NCBI RefSeq assembly: GCF_010389155.1
Contig: NC_057768.1
Location: 13,018,501-13,082,500, forward strand
DNA length: 64,000 nucleotides
Reading direction: 5' to 3'
Source: Erigeron canadensis
Lineage: Eukaryota > Streptophyta > Magnoliopsida > Asterales > Asteraceae
Made by a program: the position numbers and the translations under genes. Every line of letters starts with the position of its first letter. Position 1 is the first letter of the stretch. This document shows, piece after piece, positions 56,184-64,000 of this stretch. The notes under the pieces were generated by a model that was not told the DNA's origin, ran no database searches, and worked only from the letters and a program-made list of their open reading frames with translations.

Positions 56184-58231
56184 TGTAACACCCCAACTAC
56201 GGCGGAAAACTCGGGATGTAAGATAAAGCACACGTGCACATGGATGTTACATAGGAATACTAAATGAGTGCATAGATTAAGCATAATTAATCGATTACAT
56301 AGTCAATTAAGCAAAAGAGGAGTCATCACACATAGGTTAAATCAGCAATCAAATAAATGTATGAAAAGTTCCCACGCAGGGGTAACGGTTAGACGTATTG
56401 CCATCAAGAATAAATGAAAGCATGCAAACTCCAATCCTAAATCCTGAAGTCTGCTATGAGTCCCATGCTACCAATCCTAGCCACGATTTGCTTGATTACC
56501 TAAAAGGAATACTTAAACGTGTTTAAATGAACTTTAAGTACCTGAACTGGACTCGAACTGAACGTCTTGGAACTCACACGTAAGTACTTATCGTGTTAAT
56601 GAGTTGAACATGACTTTAATAACGAACTTTAGCCTTGAGAACTCAACTTAACTGTTCATAGAACTCGTACTTTGGTAATTTAGATAGCACATGTCTTATG
56701 CGTATTCAATTAGGGTTTGCACTCTGTACGATGTTTTAGATCGACTCATGAACTAGCTCGATGTTAATAAGTACCCTTTAATGTGTTTAATAGAATGATA
56801 ATGATGTTATGAACTTGGTTTGGTGTTAAATGATTAAGTATGGTGTGTTATAGAATATGTACATGCTGTTTTATGATTGCACGAAGTCGTTCTAGGGTTT
56901 TGATGTCCAAGATCATCCTACAGGATCGTTTTAGGGTTTCAGAGGCTCCAGATCGTCCTAGCTGCCAGAAGATCGTCCTGGCTGACAGGACCCAAGATCG
57001 TCCCTCTGACCTGGGACCAAGATCGTCCTAAGGAAGGGGGCTCAAAGTCGTTTTACATAACAACAATCAGGATCGTTTCATAAGTTAAGGTTCAAGGTCG
57101 TTTCAAGTGTATAAAGGATTCAAGATCGTCCTAATGGACATGAACAAGATCGTCCCAATGATCTCATGGCCAAGAACAAGACTCATGATCGTTTCAAGAA
57201 CAAGTGTTTGAGCTAAACCAATCCAAAGGATTAGTTACCCATTAAACGTACCAACACATCACAACACCACACAAGATCGAACGAACAAGAGCCATGAATC
57301 AAGAGGCTGCCCAGGACGATCTTGGGCCCATTCAAGACCGTCCCATCACCAAAATGGGCTGAACTAGAACTTAATCATAACACGAAGATCTAGATCGATT
57401 CCGGGACTTGTTAGAACATAAAACTAGTACATATATACATAATAACACTAACCAATAACACTTTTAACGATTTCAAGACCATTTATAACATGAATAATGC
57501 GTGACACATCAAGAACAAGTTTTCCCTCATTTTCAAAAATGGGTTTTGTAGATTAAAGCATGTTATGACCCAATTTTGTTCATAAAAATGTTACTAAACA
57601 CATTTAGACTCAAACCCATTAGCTATTAACACATTTTTCATTCAAAAATTGGACCAAATCATCAAGAACATAACCTTGAAAAAGTACACTTTTAATTTGA
57701 TCAAAAACTCAAAATTTGTTGTCGTTACCTGAGATTTGATTCCAGAATTATGTTTTGATTATCATAAGGATGCTAATAGTACAAATAGTTTTGGTTTAAC
57801 AACCCAAAATCAAAAGATGAATTTTGTGTGTGTTTATGGTGGCTGTAAGTATGTGTTTTACAGAGAGAGAGAGGAGAAAGGTGGAGAAGAAGGGTAAATA
57901 GTAGTTTTTCTCTGAAGGGTTTCCATCATTTTCTTTATATACCTTTCCTATATTAAATGAACTCAATAAATACAAGGACTAATTGTGAACATTTTGGACT
58001 AGAACTTTTATATACTTGAACATTTACGTCTCGAATTCTAGTATTTTATCGCATTAAATTATAGGATCGTCATTTAATTCAAGGTTTAAGATCAAATGGG
58101 TCTTCATGTAACCATATAACTGAGTATAAAATATCTCAAGAACTTGAATTGAATTGAACTGTCTAATCGTTCTAATGGCGAAACTACGATTTTAGAAACT
58201 TATTTAAAACATTTCTATGACGGTTGTTACA
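56184..58231 (-). repeat. 5' LTR of element E (2048 bp)
   Basis: It is the same as 47657-50276 except for the missing block after 56520 (TTAAACGTG joined to TTTAAATGAACTTT), small indels and substitutions. A TATA-like sequence (TATATAAAG on the minus strand) at 57933-57941 is the probable promoter. Confidence 0.9.
57933..57941 (-). promoter_or_regulatory. TATA-like box in the 5' LTR of E
   Basis: TATATAAAG on the minus strand, with a CT-rich stretch (CTTTTTCTCTC type) downstream. It is conserved in the 3' LTR at 49978-49986. Confidence 0.5.
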
Positions 58232-58236
58232 CCAAT

Positions 58237-59372
58237 TGCCAGTTCAGGTCCATTGCTTCCAGATCATCTTGATCAAGTTGCTTGTAGTCCTCCCTAACCA
58301 GTTCAAGATCAGTCAGTTTTCCTCCAATTAGCTTTTCATGAGCCGACACAAAAGAAGCGAGCATGCCCAAATGTCCCTCAGCAGATCTTATGCTCATCGG
58401 CATACCTGTTAAACCCGAGCTTGGAGAACTACTATTCTGATTACCATTATGCACAGCAATCGCTGATTCCGGAGAGCTAACATACAACAAGTTGTTGTCA
58501 GAATCCATCGTCCTCTTCATTTTCTCATCATCTCCACTGTAGAAGGCTTTAATCCCTCCACTTGAAGATCCTGAGGAAGGAATGCTTGCCTTGCTATGAT
58601 AAAGTTTAGGACGCTGAACAAAATCATTGCTGCCTACTTTCTTTGATTTCCTTTTCATATCTTGGCTTCTCAGCTTTCAAAATATCTGTTCCAGAGTCCA
58701 CTTACTGAAGTCGAGATTTTGTTGGATAGATGTGATGAATCCTTCCCATTTGATAGGAAGTGACTCCAACAACTTCTCGATCACGTCTTCTGGATCCGGA
58801 TTATACCCAAAGTAGGCAAGCTCAATCAGCATATGACTGTAACGAACCAGCGTCTCATTAAGAGTTTCATCTTTGAAGCTAGTGAGGTCATAATACTGCT
58901 TCCTTAACAAATCTTTCCTACTCTTCTTGAGATTGGCGTCACCTTCACAATGCTCTTTGAGTTCATCCCATAAGCCTTTTGTTGTATCATACTTTTCAAA
59001 CAGATGCAGAACTTCCCCTTGGAGAGCCATTCGGAGCGAACCCAATGCCTTGCTTTCAACTTCATAATCTTTCTTCTTATCGACATCCATTTGCTCATAT
59101 GAAGCCAGCCTAGCACCGCTCGAACTTGAACTTTCACCTGGTACTGTTGGAGGAGTATAACCCTTAGTAATACACATCCACATCCTCACATCCATTAACC
59201 TACAGTATGACTCGAATCTGCCCTTCCAATTGAAGTATCTGTCAAGGCTTATCAACTTTGGTGGTGAGTTGGACTTTCCGGTTTCATGATCCATCAGAAT
59301 CATTTGATTTAGAAACGCCTGATAATTTGCGGGTAACTGTGACGTCATTTTCTTAAAGCTAGTAAAGTTCAT
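58237..59372 (-). pseudogene. B: gag, N-terminal part
   Basis: The frame 59372-58677 starts MNFTSFKKMTSQLPANYQAF and holds the UBN2-type gag domain (LISLDRYFNWKGRFESYCRL, then LFEKYDTTKGLWDELKEHCE and TLNETLVRYSHMLIELAYFG). A stop near 58677 (Gln position) is followed by 58658-58237, with a Lys-rich start, a Ser-rich middle and a helical C-terminus (GKLTDLELVREDYKQLDQDD). Element E interrupts it at 58232. The knuckle part lies at 47161-47651. Apart from the stop this gag is complete. Confidence 0.83.
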
Positions 59373-59765
59373 GAATTACTTAAAAATAAACGAGGACGTA
59401 AAGTTCACGAGGTCCAAGAATACGAGGTCGCAATTAGAACTCGAGGTCGTAATTGAACTGGTGAGATCGTAATTAAGCTCACGAGGTTGCAATTGAACTA
59501 GCGAGGTCGTAATTAGCTACCCAAGTCGAAATACGAGTTAGATGAGGTAATACGAGCCCGCGAGGTCGTAAACGATGTTGGTCCAATGATTCTCTTGAAT
59601 TCGAAACATTAATAGCCAAAAACACACTTTTGACGGCTGCAAACACCAAGATATACCTTGAACAAGATTTCTGGTCGTAAACTCATGAAAGAATCACGTC
59701 TAAACGACCCTATATCAATGTTGTCTATCACTAACAAACTATAACCTTTCGGTATGAAACCAAGA
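59373..59765 (-). other. B: 5' leader with clustered GAGGTCGTA motifs
   Basis: There is no coding sequence. Between 59390 and 59570 about nine copies of CGAGGTCGTAATT and variants occur. The leader ends at the primer site. Confidence 0.75.
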
Positions 59766-59780
59766 GGCTCTAATACCACT
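59766..59780 (-). other. B: primer-binding site
   Basis: On the minus strand AGTGGTATTAGAGCC lies beside the 5' LTR. It has one substitution from the iMet-tRNA complement TGGTATCAGAGCC. Confidence 0.82.
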
Positions 59781-60287
59781 TATAAGTCCCCTTGACGCGG
59801 ATCGTTAAAAAATATGGTGATTCACAACGAAAGCCCCTAGATCACCTGTTGCCTCCCAGGTCTTCTTTGGGCTAGTAGAATGACCTTTGACCTATTAACC
59901 TGCACAAATATGCTTGATAATTCGACAAATGTTTGACCCTAATCTCTGTTAGGGTTCTGGTATTTATAGGATACACGATCTGGGCTTCTGCGAGTCGACC
60001 TCGTATTTCCTGCCCAGCTCGACACCTTTACGAGGCCGTAATTGTGTCCCACCTCGTATTTGTCCCTGCAAATACGAGGTCGTATTCCTATGTCCACCTC
60101 GTAATTTTCCCTGCAATTACGATGTCGTAATCCCTCTCAAGCAGATTAATTATACATTCAATACTTAAACTTAATCTAGTATTCTATGCATAATACAAAG
60201 TTAATTAATGACAATTACAATGACAAAGACATATTACATTTAAGCTCAAAAAATCTAGACTGCTATTGAAATAGACGTGCACTTACA
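59781..60287 (-). repeat. 5' LTR of element B (507 bp)
   Basis: Collinear with 4836-5219. On the plus strand its inner end reads TATAAG where the other copy has TGTAAG, and its outer end is CACTTACA. It has about 165 bp (60095-60260) missing from the 3' LTR. Copies of TACGAGGTCGTA and CACCTCGTA lie at 60000-60135. A minus-strand TATA box (TATAAATA) is at 59961-59968. Confidence 0.88.
59961..59968 (-). promoter_or_regulatory. TATA box in the 5' LTR of B
   Basis: TATAAATA on the minus strand, with the same octamer at 5056-5063 in the 3' LTR. It is the probable core promoter of B. Confidence 0.55.
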
Positions 60288-60292
60288 GTACC
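60288..60292. other. Right target site duplication of element B (GTACC)
   Basis: GTACC directly follows the CTTACA end of B and equals 4831-4835. The sequence beyond (AGTTAATGATTCATTAG) continues the A gag. Confidence 0.9.
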
Positions 60293-60695
60293 AGTTAATG
60301 ATTCATTAGGCAATATTAACAAGTCTTTTATCCTCTTCAGACCAGTGTTCCTCTCTCTTTTCCCTTCCAGATCTTGCTCTAAGAGGGTCAAGAAGTGGAT
60401 TGAGAGGGCTTCTAGGAATATAAGGTCCTTCATTTAAATTTTTTATCATATTCCTCTCAATTCCAGTACTATGTAATATCATCCTAGCTTTTCATGTGCC
60501 AAATTCTTCACCATTACCACTGAATTTGGGAACAGGAGTGTTTGAGTAGTGCACATGCACGTGTGGAGAAGCAGGAATAGATTGTGGTGGTGGGGGATTA
60601 TTGTTAACTTGGTCAGTAGTCTGTTCAGTTTCAATAATGGGGGGAGGACTTGTATTAAAAGGGTTTCCTTGTGTATTCTCCGGAGTGGCCATCAA
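60293..60695 (-). pseudogene. A: gag N-terminal part, right of element B
   Basis: The start at 60695 gives MMATPENTQGNPFNTSPPPI, then a Pro-rich stretch and KFSGNGEEFGT, where a stop near 60495 interrupts. The frame continues to EEDKRLVNI. It then jumps, by a deletion of about 170 bp relative to C, to the codons around NESLTG, where B is inserted at 60292. The deleted segment includes the position of the amber codon found in all three C copies. Confidence 0.8.
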
Positions 60696-60729
60696 GAAAT
60701 ACAGATCTAGGCAAGTATGTTAGCCTTCC

Positions 60730-60742
60730 GCTCTGATACCAA
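60730..60742 (-). other. A: primer-binding site
   Basis: TTGGTATCAGAGC on the minus strand, a perfect match to the iMet-type primer site. It is directly joined to a truncated LTR. Confidence 0.85.
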
Positions 60743-60743
60743 T

Positions 60744-61209
60744 TAATTCCTTAAATGCATTGGTTAAAGTACAAGATTAAAGTCACTTGATAGTGACTTG
60801 TCTTCTAATTAACCAACCACCTTTACATGCGTGTAAGGCTTTTCACAAAGGACAAATGGATTGTTCTGGTAAAGGCATGTAAAGGCATAAAATCAATTCC
60901 TAGTAATAAGTGTTCAGACTTGTAAGGTCTAGAACACTGTCAAGGATTCGAGTTAGGAGATCTAGTAAGTCTGCCAGTGAGCTCCGCTATTTGTCAGACT
61001 TCTTTCTTCAGACTTCAGTTTTCGACTTCAGTGAGAATGTTCTTCAGTGGAAAGATCTTGACTGGAGTGAAGTCCAATGAACCAATTTGGTGGAATCCAG
61101 ATTCCTGTACAAGTAAATGGTTCACTCGTCTTCACATAATTTCTGGACAAATCTTCAGAGGGCTCCAGTGGTCTCGTCTGGAGCGAGTCAAGTAAATCTG
61201 GACCTAACA
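60744..61209 (-). repeat. A: 5' LTR, truncated (466 bp)
   Basis: It matches the first part of the C LTR (TGTTAGGTCC to about 6458) in inverted orientation. The downstream 525 bp of the LTR, including the TATA box, are missing, and the break lies exactly beside the primer site. A's promoter is therefore lost. Confidence 0.85.
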
Positions 61210-63357
61210 ATTTATAATAAATGGTTACATGTGTTATCTTTTTCTTGTTGGTGAGAAGTTGATGAAATTTGTTGGGGTGTTTGTGTTGGTGTTGGTGTTT
61301 GAACAGATGGTGAAACCAACCCGAAGGTTGTTGGCGCACTTGTGGTGTGACCTAAATCAACCGAACCTATTTCAGGATTTCCTGCAGTTCCTCAGGTTAG
61401 ACCCTCACCAGCAGTTTCAGATTCAGTGGCATTGCAACCAGAATCGGGTTGTGTCTTAGACTGTGATAAATCACTGTCTGGGACTTGTTGTTGGGTAACA
61501 CCACTAGCAACACCGTGGTCACTGAGAATGCCCGTTAATACAGTCTTAGGTTGATCCTGAGAAACAACAGTGTAACCTTGGCGTTCATACTGTCTCTCAG
61601 TCTTGGTTTGAGAACTGTTCCCTGCGGCTAAAGCTGGCATAATGTTAGCTAAGGCAGGACTTCTAAGCTGTTCTAGAGGGTCACACAAAGTGGGCCCCCC
61701 TCCGCTTGTTCCGGCATCAGTACTCAACTAAGATTGCAGGTTCGTGTCCCTAGGAGATCTAGACTCAAGTGCACAAAATGAAGGCTAGAGGTGGGGCTGG
61801 TCCTCTCTTGTTTCAACACTCTCATCCTCCAAATGAGGATAGTGTGGTGAGCTTGGCTAATCCCCGTGCATTTCTAAGACCAACTCTTGTTGTGAGGAGA
61901 TTTTTGTGCATGCGAAAATGGGGAGCTCTCGAATTCTATCCTAGGGTTGTCATCCTGGCTAGACTCATTGGTTTCATCTATCAGAGGGCTAACGTTTTCT
62001 TTTTACCCTTGTCCTAGCCCGGACCTCTCAACCTCTCAGGTATTTTCAACTCCTCCCTCATTCCTGCCTTCTTCCTCCGGCACAACATAATCTCCAGTGC
62101 CCTGACCCTCAATATAAACATCAGATCTCACACTTTCGATGGTTTATGCGATATGTTCATCATCAAAATCCGTCGAGGTTCCAAAATTTTCATCAATATC
62201 AACTGTACCTGATTCCTCTCTTTGAATGCTAGAATATGAAGCAGAATGTTTCTTCTTATGTTTCTTCTTTGTTACTTTCAACAAACCAGATTTTGTTTTA
62301 ATGGTTTTTAGTTTTCTAGCACGCATTTTCAATCATCTCCCAGGTAATGGACTGGGAACATTTGGTGAAGCTGAAGCGATTGGTGTTGGTGCAAGAATGG
62401 TTGATGATCGCGGTGGAGAAAGAATTGGTGGAATTGGAGAAGAAACGGATGGAAGTGGTGTAGAAGGTGTAGATGGAATTGATGGTGTTGATTGAGATGG
62501 TGGTGGTGTTGATAGAGATGATGAGATGATAGGTGTGATGGGAGATTTATGAACATTGTTTTCCTCAAAAGTTACTCTTTTTGATTTCCTTCTTTTTGGC
62601 CCAACAGTCCCCTATCCACTAACCCCTCTTTTTCTTTTAGTAATCCTAGGACCCTCACTTGGCGACCTATGCACAGTTTGGGTAGGAGTCTGTCGGCATT
62701 CAAACCCCGTAACCGTGTCTAACCACTCTCTATAAGTGCTAAGGTGGGGATTGTTGGTCGGCACCAAGTTTAACAAGAAAGGTGGAATAAGAAAGGGTTT
62801 AGCAATTTCACTGTCGGTGCCTCTCAAGTTTGATTTATACATAGCAATGACGCATTTGAAACTGTCTTCCAATTTTGGAATTACATTAGTAGAATCAAGA
62901 ACATCTTCAATCCGCAAGGTAAAGATTCTAATGTAAGGGATATATTTTGTTTATCTTTGGCTTTAACAACTTGAGCTATTTTCTCCCAGACAATCTTTGC
63001 ATAATCACACTCCACATTGTGAGTGACTGCATAATATAATGACAGAGAATGTTTTGTAATAGCATTTATTCCTCTCTGAGAAGACATCAAGAAGGTACTC
63101 AGAACATTATACATTGTGTGCCATAGAGTAGCCACATTCATTCTTTTAAAATCTCTCAAAGATGCCAACTCTCCTTCATAACCCAAGGCTTGAACTGCAG
63201 CCAACATATCTTCTACAGATGGCAGTTCTAAATATTCCTCTTACTTAGGGAATCCCAAGATTGATCTGAATTGTTGTAAGTTGAATTTACACAAGTAGTA
63301 CTTTCCTTCAGATTCTAAAGTGTACTGAAAGTAGTCTTCAAATTTCTTTCTATTGTC
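61210..63357 (-). pseudogene. X: third ORF of a further Sirevirus-like copia element, host of A
   Basis: Read on the minus strand from about 63355, a globular part (LQQFRSILGFPK, then LASLRDFKRMNVATLWHTMY and AVTHNVECDYAKIVWEKIAQ) leads by a frameshift near 62930 into LRIEDVLDSTNVIPKLEDSF. A Pro/Ser-rich stretch (62330-62570), a basic stretch (KSGLLKVTKKKHKKKHS) and acidic and Gln/Thr-rich parts follow, to the edge of A at 61209. The order (globular domain, Pro-rich, basic, low-complexity tail) parallels the third ORF of B. Stops and shifts are present. No membrane segment is evident. Function unknown. Confidence 0.6.
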
Positions 63358-64000
63358 AGCTTGGCTTTGATAAGTCAAAAATAAAGTGTTTCAATTGTGA
63401 AGGATTTGGACACTTTGCTAGGGAATGCCAGAGACCAAAGAAGGAGGATAGTCAATAGAGACTCATCAATACTTCAATCATGGTGGAGCAGTATAATCAT
63501 CTTCTAATATCTCAAAACAAAGGTCACTATATGATGAGTCTGATGGATTACAAGGTTCAGTTGATCAGAAGTTTAAAGGTCCAGCAACAAGATGAATCAT
63601 ATGACTGGAGTTTAAAGGTCAATGAAGAGAATAATGCCTATGTTGCTGAAGTTGGTTCGGGAAGCAGTTCAATAGATTCTGATGAATCATCTTCCCAAGA
63701 ATCAGAAAATCACACTAAAAAGGATGCTCTTTTCACTCCTCTTGAGTATTCCTCATCAACAACTCATGTATCTGATGTAAAGATTGTTGATGATGAACCA
63801 GTGAAGATCCCTAAAAACTTGGGAGTAAAGGATCTAATTACTTTTATGATAAATTTGCATGCATCGGTGCAACGTATAGATTTTTCTTTGCATTCATTAA
63901 TAAATATATGCAAGGATAATTTTAAAGTGTCTCAAACTGCATGTGAATTATATATGAAGGTTAATGATTTGCAAGAGAGATTGGATAAGGATCAAGAAGA
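63358..64000 (+). mobile_element. Y: start of a plus-strand Sirevirus-like copia gag fragment, continues beyond the window
   Basis: From about 63358 the plus strand reads a copia gag zinc-knuckle region, head-to-head with the minus-strand third ORF of X. There is no LTR, primer site or gag N-terminus before it, so its left side is truncated at the junction with X. Confidence 0.65.
63358..64000 (+). pseudogene. Y: gag C-terminal region with zinc knuckle (partial)
   Basis: The frame reads GFDKSKIKCFNCEGFGHFAR with a CX2CX4HX4C knuckle (63387-63428), very like the knuckle of B. One amber codon at 63456-63458 interrupts it. From the Met at 63480 the same frame stays open for 173 codons to the window end (MVEQYNHLLISQNKGHYMMS, then Ser/Asp-rich SSSIDSDESSSQESE and a helical end). 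In Sirevirus-like elements this lies between knuckle and protease. It is the longest open stretch here without a stop at its end. Confidence 0.72.

Larger units (their letters stand above)
47657..58231 (-). mobile_element. Element E: Ty3-gypsy retrotransposon inserted in B gag
   Basis: E has LTRs at 47657-50276 (3') and 56184-58231 (5'). The duplication CCAAT (47652-47656 and 58232-58236) is perfect. It has an iMet-type primer site and a polypurine tract. The minus-strand interior (55265-50516) carries gag, protease, RT, RNase H and integrase in gypsy order. The integrase ends in a segment ([17 protein letters not shown]) like the C-terminus of Tekay/Del-type chromoviruses; this lineage call is tentative. 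Gln-to-stop changes are spread through gag and RT. It is the most complete gypsy in the window. Confidence 0.9.
4836..60287 (-). mobile_element. Element B: Sirevirus-like copia retrotransposon, 55,452 bp including four nested elements
   Basis: B has LTRs at 4836-5219 (3') and 59781-60287 (5'), a primer site at 59766-59780 and a polypurine tract at 5220-5230. It has a minus-strand gag (59372-58237 and 47651 downward), protease, integrase and a partial RT (to about 44797). A long spacer and a third ORF (17304-15040 and 6006-5249) follow. Elements E, D, F and C interrupt it at 47657, 36352, 21524 and 6007. After subtracting them B is about 13 kb, long for a copia element and typical of the Sirevirus (Maximus/SIRE) type. 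TSD is GTACC. RT end and RNase H are missing. Confidence 0.88.
2674..61209 (-). mobile_element. Element A: Sirevirus-like copia retrotransposon split by the 55-kb insertion B
   Basis: A is read on the minus strand. Its partial 5' LTR (60744-61209), a perfect iMet-type primer site, and the gag start (60695 down to 60293) lie right of B. The gag continues at 4835 down to about 3900, followed by a linker protein and protease to 2674. The two halves are collinear with the intact layout in element C, which is the same family in the opposite orientation. They share the duplicated 5-mer GTACC at the break (4831-4835 and 60288-60292). The 3' portion (integrase, RT, third ORF, 3' LTR) is missing or lies left of the window. 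A is decayed by stops and deletions. Confidence 0.85.

Noticed and set aside
61769..62495. Plus-strand frames opposite X
   Set aside because: They are shadows of the minus-strand third ORF; they are Val/Asp/Gly-rich because the real strand is Ser/Pro/His-rich.

Overview
This window is plant nuclear DNA made essentially entirely of LTR retrotransposons inserted into one another. I found no host gene, tRNA, rRNA or CRISPR array. The sequence shows AT-rich DNA, tRNA-iMet-type primer sites and Ty1-copia and Ty3-gypsy proteins. The Sirevirus-like copia proteins with a third ORF resemble those abundant in Asteraceae such as Tanacetum or Artemisia. That assignment is my inference and was not tested by a database search.

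Layout. The outermost elements are a third-ORF remnant X (61210-63357, minus) and a copia element A (minus). A's LTR and gag start lie at 60293-61209, and the rest of its gag and protease lie at 2674-4835. Between these halves sits one insertion of 55,452 bp, element B (4836-60287, minus), flanked by the 5-bp duplication GTACC. B is a Sirevirus-like copia element of about 13 kb whose own sequence is split by four further elements. C is copia, plus, 6007-15039. F is a large-LTR non-coding element, plus, 21524-35724. D is a decayed gypsy, minus, 36352-44750, with duplication CCCGA. E is a better preserved gypsy, minus, 47657-58231, with duplication CCAAT. F in turn holds copia element H (minus, 25276-33593, duplication TTATG). 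The deepest stack is therefore H in F in B in A. At the left edge, element I (plus) abuts A with its 3' LTR at 2354-2673. At the right edge, a plus-strand gag (Y, from about 63358) runs off the window.

Coding state. Every element carries nonsense codons, frameshifts or deletions, so none looks autonomous. E and H are the most complete. E keeps gag, protease, RT, RNase H and integrase. H keeps gag, protease, integrase, RT and RNase H. C lost integrase and RNase H but keeps a third ORF. B lost the end of RT and RNase H. F has no coding sequence.

The most unusual structures are these: a tandem triplication in C that includes the primer-binding site; a 278-bp inverted repeat replacing the 5' LTR of D although the target duplication is intact; a leader module of about 360 bp shared by D and E; short CG-containing motifs iterated many times in the LTRs of three families (B, D and E); and multiple polypurine tracts in the non-coding parts of B and I. 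All boundaries and duplications were read by eye. No alignment or divergence dating was run.
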